Shown here piece by piece: positions 21,974 through 35,563 of a stretch of DNA of 64,000 bases. A program made the translations under genes and the position numbers. Within the stretch, counting starts at the first letter, position 1, and each line of letters opens with the position of its first letter. The DNA is from Phytophthora quininea. Lineage: Eukaryota; Oomycota; Peronosporomycetes; Peronosporales; Peronosporaceae. Below the pieces are notes generated by a model. The model was given only the letters and a program-made list of their open reading frames with translations. It did no database searches and was not told where the DNA came from. The stretch covers positions 124,001 to 188,000 of the forward strand of contig JAAVTG010000001.1 in the NCBI GenBank assembly GCA_011947345.1, in the 5' to 3' direction.

Positions 21974-24900
21974 CTATCCGAAGCTGGCGAGTGCTTGAGC
22001 AACAGCGTAATCGCTGGAGTGGCTAATGCTCACTCGTAAGTTGGAGAGATCAGCACGGTTAAACTCCTGCAACAGATACCCAGACAGTAGCACGGAGGGG
22101 CACCGGACGCCGTCATGACCACTTCGATCTCCCGCAAACGCTTCCCAATGACAACCTCCATAGGTGATGCGCTCGAGATAGCTTTGACAACAGCCTGCTT
22201 GACAGCCAAACGGCCCGCAAAGCTAGCGGCTGGGTGCGGCGCGGCGTAACAATACGCCATCTCCTCGTCCGTGAAGTTCCGGCGGATAAAGCCTTCTCGA
22301 CCATGCAAGTTCTCGAACGCGGCCACAGGCTCAACATCTACGCCGACGACTGTGTCCTTGGAATCTAAGCCGATACCAATCGCTGCTTGGGTGAGGGCAT
22401 GCTCAAGTGCCGACGATGAACGCGTTGCGCACTCACCTGAACTCTTTTTCGATACAGCGACCTCATCCACAGCGACCTTGACCTTCTTGGCACGCTTTCT
22501 GGAGCGTGGACGACGGACCTCCGGGCTGGCAAAGCGCCACGTCTTGATATTGGGGTCGTACTTGGCACGAGCGGTCGGGTCCAAGTACAGGTCGCTTTCC
22601 TGCTCGGACGAGTATGGCGCCTCGTTCTTCACTTGGATGTGACGCTGCTTGCCCGTGAGCACTTTCTGGCAGTGCGCGTTCATCTTGGCCAGACGCTTCT
22701 CACGACGAGCCGAGTACTGCTTCAACTCCGTAGCAGGAAGTGTCGACAGAAGGTAGTCTGGATGCACCAGCAGCACCTCACTGCCCACCTGTCCGAAGCC
22801 GAAACTCACCAGCAACGCAGCCTTCACCCCGCTGGTCTGCAAGCTCCGGTTCGGGTACATGAGCTGGTCGTACTGGCGCAGCGTCTCGCACGTGTTGTCC
22901 AGCTGCCGGTTGCCTGGGATCACTCCCGAGTCCAGCACCTGCAGCAGTCCGTTCAGCATCCACGCAGCAGCAGCGCCCTTGGGGTGGCCAGTCATGTGCT
23001 TCTGACAGATCACAGGCAGAGGGTTCCCAGGAGAACGACCCAAATGAGCCAGCTGCTTGTGCATCATCTCGCTCTCGTTCTTGTCGTTCGCCTTGGTGCC
23101 AGTGGCGTGGAAGCTGGCCGCTCCGAGGTCGTCCATGTCCAAGTTCCAGACGCCCAACGCCCCACGAAGCAGAGCGATGTCGGATCGCTCTCGGTAGAAC
23201 TGATCGCCCCACAAACATTGGGCGCGCTGGACCTTCCGCAGCTTCATCTCCTCCAAGAACGCAGTACGAGAATCGTCGCCACCAACCAACGACTTTTCTC
23301 TCGCATACCACCTCTCGATGCTCTCCATTTCGTCGTCAAATTGGCGTCGACGGTACTCCACATCCAGCAGTGGAGACGGCTTGGCAGTCTCGCGAGCGGT
23401 CGTCAGAATGCCCTGGCCAGGAGCCGGCACAGATCGACCGATCTTGTCCGTCGCCGTGTTGGTCATGGCCACAATGCCGTAGATCGGCACTCCCATCTCC
23501 AGCGCTAGCTGGGCGTCCATCAGCAACTGCATACCAGCGCCATGACTCTCCATAAAGCCGTCACGCGAGGACGCACACGGACGACTCATCTCCTTGGGCT
23601 CCCGACCCATACTCATCTCTTTGACAGAGTCGCTCGTCGTCTTCATCTGCGCGAACTCGTACGCTCCTTCCTCCCCGAAGTCGTCGTACCCTCCGACCAC
23701 CACGACTCGAGCTTTCCCACTCGTGATCGTGTCCACTCCGATCTCCACCGACTCGGCCGCAGTGGCACAAGCTCCAACGGGAGTTTTGATCGGCCCAGAA
23801 GAGCTCAACAGCAGCATGTTGACCCACGCAGGAGGCGTGTTGATGAAGCACTCCTGGAGCGTGTCGCTCGGAGCAGTCTTGCCGACCAAACGGTTCTTGT
23901 AGATGCGGCTGTACGAACGGAAGCCGCCCATGCCTCCGCCCGACGTATTGCCCACCTCCGACACGTGCACGTACTGGTAGAACTCGTACGGGTCCGTCAC
24001 GCCGGCAGCCACGAGCGCGTCCATCACGGAGGCCAGCACATACAGCGTGGTCGGGTCCACGGCGGTGGCCAGGTCCTTGGACAAGCCCAAACGCTCGATG
24101 CTCCAGCCCGTCGGGATCTGACCGGCGACGAAGCGATCGAACGACAGCGCGCGCGGGATGTTGAGGACGGAGCCCTTGCGCAGTCTGATCATCCACGCCC
24201 CAGACGCCTTCTGAAAGACGTCCACATTGTCCTGGCCCAACTCCTTGCGGAACTCCAAGGCTTCCTCCCGATCGGCCACCTCGATGGGCGACATCTTCTT
24301 GTCGATGGCCACCTGGTGCAGCACCATTTTGTTCTTTGGGTCGTAGCCATCAAACAGCTCAGGCTCCACAATGCGAATGCCCGAGTGCTCCAGCAGCTGC
24401 TCTTCGTAGCGAGCCTTCACCTCGTGGTCTGGCACGACTTCCTTCGTCTTGGCGTCCACCCAGTTGCCCTTCTCGAACACGATGTGGCCTGTCAGCCAGG
24501 CCAGCTCGATGCAGCCCTCCAGCGAGAACTCCCGTACGACTCCATCTCCCAGCGAGTGCGCGCATTGCCGTACGGACCCACTTCGCCGAAGCCGGTCACG
24601 ACGACGACCTGGCGCAAGTCCAACATGCCGCGGAGCATTGTCTGCTGCTCCGATGCTGCTAGCTTAGCCACGCCCGACAGACTGGGGAAGGTATCGCAAA
24701 AGTATCGCGACAGGTTCGCACGACGTGAGAGTGTCTTCACTCTGAGCCTTCCGCCAACATTGTGCCGTCGTCCTCCAGCGCAGCGTAAACTGCCGCTTGG
24801 AGCTTCGACTTTGTCGTGATGTCTGCGCGGATAGCGTCGATCTTGTCCTTCAGGTCGCTCACCTGGGCCATGCCGCCCGTAAGGTCCGCGAAAACCGGCG

Positions 24901-27900
24901 ACTCAGCAGCACGCTCCACCATGACCGGGTGCATCAGTGCGCTCAGATTGAAGCTCATTTCGGTCGTGCTGAAGGTGCGCACTCCCATGGCCTCCAAGCC
25001 AGCACAAACGATGTTGTTCGTCGACATGAGGCCCGTGCCGCGGGTCCAGCCGATCGTGGCGCCCACCATCGAGAGCTGCTCGTCCCAGCCTTCCGAGTGC
25101 CATTTGCTCATGAGACTCTCCACGCCCAACTTGGACTCGGCATAGAGGCCGTCTCCACCAAAGCTGCCGTGGTTCGGAGACATGGGCAGGATCGCAAGCG
25201 CTGGTCGAGTCGTGATGCCACGAGCCTTCTTGGCACTGACAACTTCCCCAGCAATCGCACCGTGTTCGTCAGCATGACGCGGTGGGCCAGCTCGGACCTC
25301 GAGTCGATGTCTGTGATGGTTCGTCCCGCCTCCGACACAGCAGCGAACGGGAGCACAAAGTCCAGATCCAACTTGTGCACGTCGTAGATGTGGGCCACCA
25401 GTTGCTGCACGTCGACCTTCGAGGCCTGGTTGAATGGAAGGACAGTCAGACGACTGCCGCGGCCGCCGTGCTGCTCGTAAAGCTGGCGGAAGAAGCCACT
25501 GGTTCCCATGCTCAAGCTGCTCGTCGTGACAAACACAGTCGCCCCACCCTCCAGCAGCGCCTTCACCACTTCGGCACCAATAGAGCTCCTGCCGCAGCCT
25601 GTCACCAGTGCAACCTTGTCGGCAAACGAGATGCCCGTCACCGCCATCTCACGCATGCACGACAACAACTCGCACGTCGACTCGACATCGTACAGCCGAA
25701 TCGTCGGGTCAGCGAGAGACGGCTTGCGAATGTGCACATGCGGCAACAGCACGGTCGTTAGGTTCTCGTTCAGGGTGAACTGCAGCGAAGACGAGCGAGC
25801 AACAATCGAGTCCTCGAGTGCGGGCCCGGATTGCTCACGTAGAGAACTACGGAGCACGTCCAGCTTGACTTCTTCGACCAGGGCTGTCTTCTCCCCACGC
25901 GACTGCTCTGTAGTTCTGGCGGTGCTCGTCTCCTCTCCGTCGTCGTCTTCATCGCTCGCCGTATCGTCGTTGCTCGTATTGCTCGTACTGGAGCTGTTAT
26001 TCAGAGCCGATTTAAAGCCGGCAGCAATGGCAGCCGTGACACCAGCGCCAGCCGCCTTGCCAGTCTCGATGGTACCGTCGTACTCCAAGCCGCGGGCAAC
26101 CTCGTCAACATAGCTCACCGAGTCTGCGACGCCTTCGCGTGGCACCTCGGTGTACTCAAGTTTGCCGTCCTGGTGAATGCGCAGTTGCGGTTGTGTAGGC
26201 TCGAAGACTTGCACGTTGACTGGGTTCTTGTCCAGCGCTGTCTCAATCTGCTCCACCAGCAGCTGCATCACCTGCGCCAGCTCTGGGCCGCTCTCCACTT
26301 CGGCACGCGATACGAAGAACTCGACGCATTGGAGTAGCTCCGGAGTGGCTCGGTTGCTCAGGTATGATGCTAACGACTTGAGCGGTGGCAGCAGCAACTC
26401 GTCCGTGATCGTATCCACAGGTCTGCTCATATAACGGACCATTGCAGCAATGTGAGAGCTCGAGATCGGGCTCTCAGCAGCCGCAAAGCTCTTGTCGCCG
26501 CTGCTGCTGTTCGGTAGTATAGTTCCGTCGCATCCTGGACAGCCCAGTTCCAGTAGCTGTCGTATTGACGCTCCTTTCTGGCATCGAACTTGCTGGCAAC
26601 GCCAGTGCTGTAGAAATCGCCGTGCTCGGTCACCCACTGCGACACTGAGGACTCCAGACCTTCTCGGAGATCCACCTCCGTTTCGATCTTGCGATGCCAG
26701 TCGAGCTGATCGTCGCCCAGGAACGAGTTCAGAGCCTCCACCTGGTCCGCTATCATGGTCTTCAGACGCTTTTCAAAGTCACTTGGCAGCGTGTTCGACT
26801 GCACCATTGCCTGGCCCATCGCTGGTCCAGCAGTCAGTACACCACCCAGCTTGGACAGATACGGGATGTCAATCCCAGCAAACGTCCCGTAGTCATCCAC
26901 GACAGCATCGAGCCACTGCTTCGCCGCAGTCTCATTCGGAAGTCGCTGCTTCGGGCTGTGGGTCAAGCCGTGCAGCAGCACGCTCGATGCGACCGCCAGG
27001 GAGGCAGCGTTCTGTCGACAAGTACTCTTTGATGGCAGACAGACCGAACCCACCAGGCATCTTGCTCGCCAGCAGTGTGGCAATCAGAGCACCAGTCACT
27101 TTGCCCGGAGACGCATAGCCCGGGAACTTACCCGCCAGCTCGATCAGCTTCATCTCCGCCGCGTCATCGGGACCAGAGCCAAACTCCTTCTCTAGATCAC
27201 CAACAACCTCGTTCTGCATCGCCGACTTGCCAGCCGATAGGTCCTTGATCGTCGTCGTCTCAGGTACTTCGCTAAACGTCTTGCCGAACTTCGCTGCAAG
27301 CAGAACCAGCAGAGCGTGCTTGGCATCCACAGGTTTGTCGCTCACCGTGGGGATCGGCACTGCTACAGGATTGAAAGGCATAGCCACAGTGCTGGGCGCA
27401 ACAGCCGTCGTTGAGCGACCAAGCGAGACGCCTGCAAACGCTTCATAGCTGCTCAAGCTGTCATCCAGCCACTTGCGCGCGTCGGCGTCGCTCTTTAGGC
27501 GGCTCTGCGGCGCAAGAAGAAGGGACTGTACCAGGACGCTTTCCATGCGTCCAGCACCCAGGCCTTTCTCAGCAGTTAGATGCTCCTTGACGCTCGACAT
27601 CGTGAAGCCGCCTGGCATTTTGCTCGCCACGACCTTGTTAATCAGCCCGCTCGTCACTTTGCCCAGTGTGGTGTAGCTTGAGAACTTGGAGGCCAGCTCT
27701 TTCAGCGGCACTTCACCCGCGCCGTCGGGCACACCGCCGCTGAATTCCTTCTCGAGGTCGCCCAGAAGCTCATTCTGGACAGCCGACTTTCCAGCACACA
27801 GAGTTTTGATGTCGGTGCTTTCACTGATTTCAGCGAGCTCCTTGTTGAGACGAACAGCTAGCAGCACACGAAGGACGTGCAGCGCTGCCACAGGTGCGTC

Positions 27901-30900
27901 AGCTGCGGCAGTAGGAGCACGACTCGGAGTGGCCATCTGAACTTGAGGGACGGGAGCCATGATCACCGGGGCGGGGACAGCCGTGGCAACAACAGTAGCC
28001 TCAGTGTTGGGGCAATGGAGGCGGTAGTCTTCGTCACGTGAGCAGCAGCCCCGCAGCCAACCCACGAGCGTACTCAGAGGCAGAGACATTCGTGTTGGCG
28101 TCCTCAAAGTGAACAGCCTCGCGGTCTCGCTGGTACCACAGGAGCTCTCGCGACACGTGAGGAAAGTCGCCGATCTGCAGGGTTCGTAGCGCCATGTTCG
28201 TCAAGGTCGGAGCAGGTCCAACCTCCACGAAACGGCGAACGCCACCCTCCGAGAACAAGAGAGCTTGCGTCTTGATCCACTGGACAGGAGAAGCGAACTG
28301 GTAGGCTAGCAGTTCCACAACAAGTCCATGCACTCGCTGAGCTGTCGTCGTCAAGTCCCACTGCATCGGGTCTAAAATCTCAGCCAGGCATGGACTCTTG
28401 GTCGCGGCGTAGACGTCTTCGAAGTATGCGCGCTCCAGAGAGAACGGAGCTGCCACCAGGTTGGGAATGTAGCGCTTCTCCAGAAGCGGCAGTTGGCGCT
28501 CGAGGACCTGCGGGTCGAATTTGGTGCGCAGCAGCTCGCGGAACGATGACACACCATGAAGCACTTGGCGCGAATGGAAGGGCACGTCAATGCCCGCCAA
28601 CGGGATCGTGGCCACTCCTCTCTCGAGCGTCAACGGACGTCCGCTCTGCCGACACTCCTCCTTGCGAGTTTGGGCCTGAGCTAAGCACTCTGCAATACTG
28701 TTCTCGATGTCAAACTCCTTGGACGTCTGCGTCTTGAAAGCGGACAGTGCGAGGGACAGCGCGGCCAAGTTCACGTTATCCCCGGCGACCACGTACTGGA
28801 GGTCCTGGACGTTGAAATTCACCACTTGCAGCAGCTTGCCCGACGCTGCGTCGATGCCATCCACCAGCTCGTACATGAGCTGCTCAGTGAAGTCAGGACC
28901 GACGCGCTTGGGGTTCATAGCGACCATGCCGTACTCGGATCGCCCTTCGGCATCGCGCTTCACGGCTTTCTGCATGATCAAACCACGCAGAAACACCACT
29001 TCCACGACATCCTCGACGGCCAGAACTCGCGCAAACGAGCTCAGACCAGCGTACTCGCCGAGGGAGTGTCCAGCGAAGTAGGCGTCGTCCGGGATCAGCT
29101 GGGCAGCTTCGATTTCGGAAAACATTGCCTTCTCGAGAAGAACCAGAGCCGGTTGGTTGAACTGCGTCGCGAAGAGCAGGCCCTCGGGAGCGGAGAAGGT
29201 GAAGTTCTGTGTGCGGCGCGTGATTTCCGGGAGCAACGGCACGCTTGCTCCGGTTTCAGGGTCCTCACAGGTCAGCCGCATGTAGTTCTCACGAATCTTA
29301 CGCCCTTTCCTGCCGCCGAAGTGGATCGTGATGGAGTTCGGGTTCTTGCGGACGATCTCAAGAATGGAGAAGCCGAAGGTGTTGAGGAGGTGGAGGTCGC
29401 CACGGTCCCAAACCTCTCGGGCAACAGCAGACGCTTGGTACCGATCCATGCCCATGCCCACATCGGCAGACCCCTGACCGGTAAAGACAAACACCACTGG
29501 CGCTTGTCTGATGACAGCGCGAGCGCTCATCACTCGTTCACTCGAAGCGTTCACGACTTCTACAGAGAAAACCTTGTTGCCGCTCTCCAAGCCAATGTGA
29601 CGAGCCTGCATGAACAGCTTGTCTCCAGGGCACACGAAGCCGTCAAAGTTCACATCGTAGTTGACGACGTTGCTATCGAGACCCTGGGCGAAGTTGTTGA
29701 CGATCAAGTCCCGAGCCTTTGTTGCCGTCCACATACCGTGCATGATCGGTTTGCCATTCGGCAAGTGGCCCAGGGTAGCGGCGTACTTGGATCGATGAAT
29801 CGGATTCAGATCGCGAGAAGCGACGGCGTATGCCAAGGCGCTTGTAGGCACATCGATTTCAAGCGGTTTCTCCAGCATATAAGACCCACCGTTCGCGAAC
29901 ATACCTCCCCGCCAATGACGTTCCCATGTTGAATTCGACGAAGGAGTGCGACAGCAGGACTCTCGTTGACTTCACTGCCCTTGAAGTCCACCACGCCGAT
30001 CGCAGCCTTGGAGCCAGCTTCCTCGCGGAAGAGCGTGCCGGACACTTCGATAGCGCTGAGGGACCTGATCGACGCGTACTTCTTCTTCGTCGACAGCTCA
30101 AACGACAGGTGGTCGCCGATACCCACAGAAGCTTCGGCGTTCAGCTTCAGCCACGACTTGGACTTCAGAATCTCGACATCTTCCAGACGACTCGGCGTGA
30201 ACTCCTCAGTCGACGTGTCATTCGAGAAAGTCGACTCAAAGTCGTCGAACGATCCGCGGATCAAGAACTCGCTGTGCAACTCGACGAGGGGCTCAAGCAC
30301 CTCCACCTTGTGCTCGTCCACCGTCTTGCGCGAGACAACAGCAACGCTATGCACAACCTTACCACTCTCGATGATGCGCAGGCTGCCAACACTGCATGTA
30401 CTGACGATTTCGTCTCCAGGCTCGAAAGTAGCAGAAGCCTTACGCGAAGACAGAAGTTTGTACGAGTGCTTGAGGTGCACGAGGTCCAACAGGTTGCCCC
30501 TCACTTCCTTGGCGAATACAGACTGGATCAGCGGACGCCACGCTACAACGGTCGAGAAGTCAGCGGGGGCGCCTTCGTCGTCATCGCTCAGGTCCAATGC
30601 AGCGCGGTATGCAGCAATGTCTTCCTTCGTGATGTGAAACTCGGCCGTCAAGGGAGACGCCACGCTCCGCGCGCTCACTTCCTCGCATGATCCATCTCCT
30701 TCGATGTCGAGCCAGAACCGAGCGTAGAAAGCCTTCACCGAGTCAATAAAGCTGTCTCCTTCAGCGTGAATCTGGCAAGTGCGTTCAGGGTGGAATTGAT
30801 ACTCCAATTCCAATGATACAACAGCAGCCTTAAGCCCGCAAACCGTGGGGCGGGGCTCGTTTATCACTACAGCGATATTAGAGTCCTTGCATGCGACGTC

Positions 30901-33900
30901 TATCACAGGCTCCGTGATAGCGACACCGCTGTCGAAAACACGAACCCCGGCAGCATCGATGACACATTTTTGGCCTACTTGAGGCACAAGCAGTTGGCGA
31001 ACTGGGTTAGCAAGCCACTTGTTCCTCTTAACGACATAAGGGGAGGAAACCAAAGCGCTCAGCCAGTCTCTGTCGCTCACATACATCGCGAGTGCAGCTA
31101 ACCACGTGTCCACAGGCGGCAGTGCGTTCTCCTCCACAGACATCGTGACCTCGATACTGCTCTCGCACTTGACAACCTCCATTCCATCAATACCCACAGT
31201 CTCGTCGGCCACAATAGCAGCAGGGACAGCAACTTCGCCCGACTCCTTGATAACGTGAGCAAAGCCATCAGTGATATCCCCGAGGATCTTGGCAACAGGC
31301 TCATCAACGACAGTGCTATAACGAACAGCAACTGGTCCCTGAAGGATCAGCACGCGCTGCGCATCTTGATCAGGAACTGCGTCCAGGTCTTCCGAGTACC
31401 ACAACGAATCTTTCTTGAACCAAGTCTTGAATTCACTGTCGATGACAGGGATGAAATTCACAGGCTTACCACCGGTGCGGCACAGATCCAGGAAGAAGTC
31501 GCAGTCTGGCAGGGAAAGTAGAGTTGTCACTGACTGGGGGTATTTCGCAATGAAAGCGTTCACGGTAGCCCTCGGATCAGTTATCGACTTCGAGTGCTCA
31601 AACAACTCGCTTGAATCGCCAGGGTTGAGACTCTTCTCGGCGCGTGTCATGAATTTGACCAACCGCGTGTGGAATGTATCGTGGATCCAGCGCTGTGGCT
31701 TCCCTCGATATCTACGACCATCAGCTCGACCATGCGGAGCATCACGTCTGAGTACGTCATTTCGTCGAGATCAGCAGGGACAATCACACCAGTGGTGGTA
31801 CCCCGCTTGCTACCGAAGTACGGCTTCTGGAAAGCAGAGTTCAGCTTGGCAATGGTGTCCTTCTTGTTCAGACGAAGTGCCAGCTCCATCTGATCCCGTG
31901 GGAGGGAGAAATACTTTTCATCGAACTCTTTCCACAGCAGACTGCCACGGTTTGCAACGACATGGATAGGTTCGCCCAGCTCAGACAGGACGGTAACAGT
32001 ACCACCGCACACGCTCGTGTAACTCGCTTCCCACTCCAGCTCGGATTCGATGCCTGGAGTGTCCACGAGCAGTTGTTTTACAGCGGGAGCTGTTGGGGCC
32101 TCCTGCGCAACCATTATGCGCGAACCAAGGAGAACGCCGTCCACGGGCATTTTATAGAGGTTTCCACGAGCTAAGCTCCACTCACCAGTTAGGTACTGGT
32201 GCGTGGTCTCCCAATTACCAAAACCTGAGCCAACAACCAGCAGCACGTTGTCCACTCGACGAATCGCCGCATACGTTTCCTCCAAGGGCTGATGAAAGTC
32301 TTCAAAGCTATGATGGCCACCAGCGCGACCGCCAGTCCACTGAAGCATCACATTCATGGTTGGCACGACCGCTGCAATCTCCAACACAGCATGAATGGCA
32401 TCCGTTGAGCCAGGCTTGAAGCAAACCGTGTTAATACCGACGGACCTGAGCTGTGCCATAATCTCATTGGCACGCTCAGTCGTAGGGATACCAGCACCAA
32501 TTGTGATACTCTCAATCGGCACACCGCTGCGACGCATACGCAGCACCAAAGGGAACTGAAATCCCCACTGCTTCGCGTTCAGATACAGCATATTGACTGT
32601 AATACCAAGTCCAGGCTCGATCTTTGCCACTAGGGCGTTCACCGCGTCCTCAAAAATGTCCGGACGCGACAACCCGCCTGCAGCAAGCTCTCCATGGAAT
32701 CCAGCATTCTGGATAGCAGCCACAAGCTCAATCCCGTTCAAACTCGTCGTCGGTGTCATGCCGGCCACCATAACTGGCGGTCTGTTCAGGACGCGGGTGA
32801 ACTTGTTGCATAGCTTACCCGACGGGGTCACCTGAGGGCCAAACTTCATCGCCCACGACCTCCCACACGTCGAAATGCTAGGAGCTATCTCGATGAACTG
32901 GTTCAAGCCGACAAGTGGGGCGTACTTCGCTGATGTTTTCATGACCAGGTGCTTGGGCGTCGCGATGACCACCTCAATTCCCATAGCTTCTGCAATCTTG
33001 TTGCTGAGCTTGGCCACACCAAGATCTGGACCAAAATCAAGCATGTGGGTCGTATCCGCGTGGTGTTTGGCGATCTTTGTCCACGCCGCGGTCCAGTCGG
33101 CAAGCTCCAGCAACACCATGTTGACGATCTCATCAAGAACGGTTTCAACGGTCTGCAGGTTGGTCGCGTTGGCGCTCGTAGCGTACACTGGGATCTGTAG
33201 CTGGCTGCCCTTCACCGCACACTGCAGGCGTTGGACGTCCCTCACCAACTTGGGTTTGGCAGCAGTCAGAAGTGGCGTGTGGAACGGAGCCGACAGCGGC
33301 AAGAACGAAAGCGAACCAGTGGGCTTCCGCAGTGAGTGCGGAATACGAGTCTGGTCAGCATCGGCATCAGCGAACATGCCCTCAAGATCCTTCTTTAGCT
33401 GCGCGAGGGTGGAAGGAAGCCCGTCACATTCATCATGTCCTTGGCATTAATTAGCGACAGATGCAGATCCGGGAACTTGGAACGACGATTGGACATGTCG
33501 ACGGCCTCGAGCACTTTCTCCTTTTCAAGCCCTCTCACCGCGAGCATCGGGCTGGTATTCTCCACCGTCTTTCCGCCCAGCTTGCACTGCGTCATGATCT
33601 CTTGGTACGTCTCCTGTGCTCGTAGTCCCTGCCAGAACATGAACCGCAGAAAAGAGACCCCAAGATCAATAAATTCTTCAACGGTCTTGGCTGCCGCGAA
33701 GACAACGGCGCTGATGATGCCTTGACTGTGCCCCACTGCAGTCGTCGACCTCTCCACCATATCCTCATGAGTCATACCCGTCGTCTCGAGGAAATTGAGG
33801 TAGTTGGCGCATTGCGTGAGCATCAGCATAGGCATGCTGAAAAACACTCGGTCCAAATCCAAGTCTGCCGGAGCCTGCAGACTCTTCAGCCATCCGAGGA

Positions 33901-34144
33901 CATCGATAACGCTTTCAAAAGCCACAGACTTGGTGGCCTCGTCCGTGCTGGACTCTTCCAGCAGCGCTTGCGAAGCTCGCTCGATAAATACACACACGGT
34001 GTTGCTCTTGGATCCGACGTAGAGCTGCTGCAGCTCGCTCCAATAGGACACGCCTTGACCCGCGAACTGCGGGATGAACTTGAACTTGTCTCGGCTTAAT
34101 GCTGCAGCTACAGCAGCGGCAGAATCTTGCTCAATCTTGCTCAT
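21974..34144 (-). CDS. Type I fatty acid synthase, fused beta-alpha chain with intact PPT (copy B)
   Basis: Same enzyme and domain order as the plus-strand copy: AT (GHSQG), ER, DH, MPT (GHSLGEYAG), two ACPs (GKSAVQNE and GKSAMQNE), KR, KS (GACATAAES). It ends in a complete-looking 4'-phosphopantetheine transferase: VVGVDVEP near 22,340, [24 protein letters not shown], and [13 protein letters not shown] just before the stop at 21,974. The last 40 residues become readable only after correcting a one-base loss near 22,098 in a run of C. The PPT loads the ACP serines, so this copy looks self-sufficient. Frame breaks also occur near 33,415, 31,692, 29,905, 28,050, 28,010, 26,983 (two bases), 26,489, 25,245, 24,745 and 24,533; those near 29,905 and 25,245 are shared with copy A. 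Start 34,144 gives MSKIEQDS, about 4,055 residues. Confidence 0.88.
22530..30772 (-). repeat. Inverted repeat arm B (8.2 kb)
   Basis: Partner of arm A with the same end sequences. Outside it the two FAS genes diverge abruptly, both in the AT-ER part and at the PPT end. The spacer between the arms is about 1.55 kb. Confidence 0.9.
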
Positions 34145-35296
34145 GACGAAGGTTTTTTTACTTGACTTGTCGACGGCAAAATCAAATGTGAGCGTTGAGT
34201 TTGTAGCGAAATCTTTCTTGTCTTGTAGCAGCCCTCCACCAAAGGACTACATCGACGCATCGGCCTTGTTAAAACCCTCGCTCCACGCGTCGAAAGACAG
34301 CAGCTTGGGCATCACGTTTGGCGATCCTCCGACTTGCAGCAGTTGAAGTGATTGACTGGCGAGAGAAAGAGCTCCAGTCTTTCTTTGCAAGTGACCATGT
34401 CGCGGCGTGATTATTATCTGCGGTGGCGCGCCGCTACTGGCTGGGAAGGCACCATGACGTCACTGGATGGCAACAACTCGGGCGCTCAGCAGTCACCACG
34501 GAGGGACTTCCCTCGGAAATGACCGCTCTCGGGGGCACGGAGTAAACTGGAGGCGAGTGGCGTCAACGTGGTGGTGACGCCGGGAAGGCAGCTCTTGATG
34601 GGGCCGCTCCGTCACCAGCGTCGGGACAGAGCGAGCGCCGTCTTGGGCCTGGTATCAGGCGTCAAGTTGGCCGCCGTTGTCTGGCACGAGAACAGCTGCT
34701 GCTTGTGCCTCAGCTCCTGCGTGCCGGAGCTTCTGGGGCTCCTTGCGGCCTCCACACGTGCCTTACACGTCCTGGTCGTCCTAGATCGCTCCTTCATCCA
34801 AGCGGTTGTTTAGGGTGTCGTCGTCGGCAGCGTCTTGAGCCACTCGAAGTGGCCCACCTAGAATGGCTAGATTGTAATTCTTGGAAGATATCCAGATTTG
34901 AACTGCAGAAAATAGTCAATGGTCTGAGAGCTACAGCCACTAGTCGCCGCCGCAGCGTGGCTCCTAGCCTTGAAGAATGCTCTTGGCGGCGATGCTTGTG
35001 GTGGCAGTTAAGCCTTCTGCTGGGGTCACCAGATCTCTGCTAGTTGGCTACCGCTGAGCAAAATCGGCAAGAACTGTGACAGGAGTCAAGGCTGTGTCTA
35101 CGCGGAGGACATTTATCGCCCAAAGAAGTCATTCTTGGGGCGACTTGCACTGGTGGTCTATGGGACTCAATGTGAACTACTCATTCCTCCATGAAGCGGC
35201 TTGATTACCAGCACAGCGAAGTTTTCCAGACTCGTGTGGCTTCTTAGCAATTTGAAGGCGCGAGATTAATGCGCACCGAGAACGTAACAAGGTGGT
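34145..35296. promoter_or_regulatory. Upstream region of FAS copy B, no gene seen
   Basis: The first 300 bp are the presumed promoter of copy B and contain the CRE-like palindrome listed separately. An 80-codon frame at 34,568-34,813 and overlapping ones have no recognisable protein character. Otherwise nothing supported. Confidence 0.45.
34455..34462. promoter_or_regulatory. CRE-type bZIP palindrome
   Basis: Perfect TGACGTCA, 311 bp upstream of the copy B start codon. It is the consensus site of CREB/ATF-type bZIP factors. The copy A upstream region lacks it, which could give the copies different control. One 8-mer can occur by chance. Confidence 0.3.
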
Positions 35297-35509
35297 TCAA
35301 CCTACGTAGTCCGCGTCCTCCGCCACCTTCTTCAAGCCGTTGCCAATTTGCAGGTAGTACACAGCCCAGTCATCTGCGGTCAACGTGAACGCCACGGCTT
35401 GCGACTCACCAACCTCCAGATTGATCTTCGTGAACTTCTTGGCATCTTGACTTCCGGGGCTGATATCGTGCGGAACGGTTGCGTGAGGAAAAACAACAAC
35501 AGTTTTCAA
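35297..35509 (-). pseudogene. GH3 beta-glucosidase C-terminal relic
   Basis: The frame reads ISPGSQDAKKFTKINLEVGE, then AVAFTLTADDWAVYY and ends shortly after EDADYVG. This is the pattern of the fibronectin III-like domain that closes family 3 glycoside hydrolases (K..KV.L..GE...V.FTLT..D). Nothing of the catalytic domains is visible on either side, so it is a stranded gene end of about 60 residues. Confidence 0.5.
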
Positions 35510-35563
35510 TCTTTCAACTCAGGCTCAACTCGAAGCAGCAACCAACAACTTCCCCAGTCGGCC

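Noticed and set aside
10406..24745. Programmed ribosomal frameshifting in the FAS genes
   Set aside because: The sites differ between the copies, have no common slippery sequence, and usually match an intact frame in the other copy.
12732..30772. The FAS palindrome as a pure assembly fold-back
   Set aside because: The genes differ clearly outside the arms (AT-ER part, PPT end, promoter) and carry scattered differences inside, so two real loci exist.
34568..35043. Possible retroelement gag or secreted protein between the copy B promoter and the GH3 relic
   Set aside because: The overlapping frames have no zinc knuckle, protease or signal peptide and do not join into a coherent protein.
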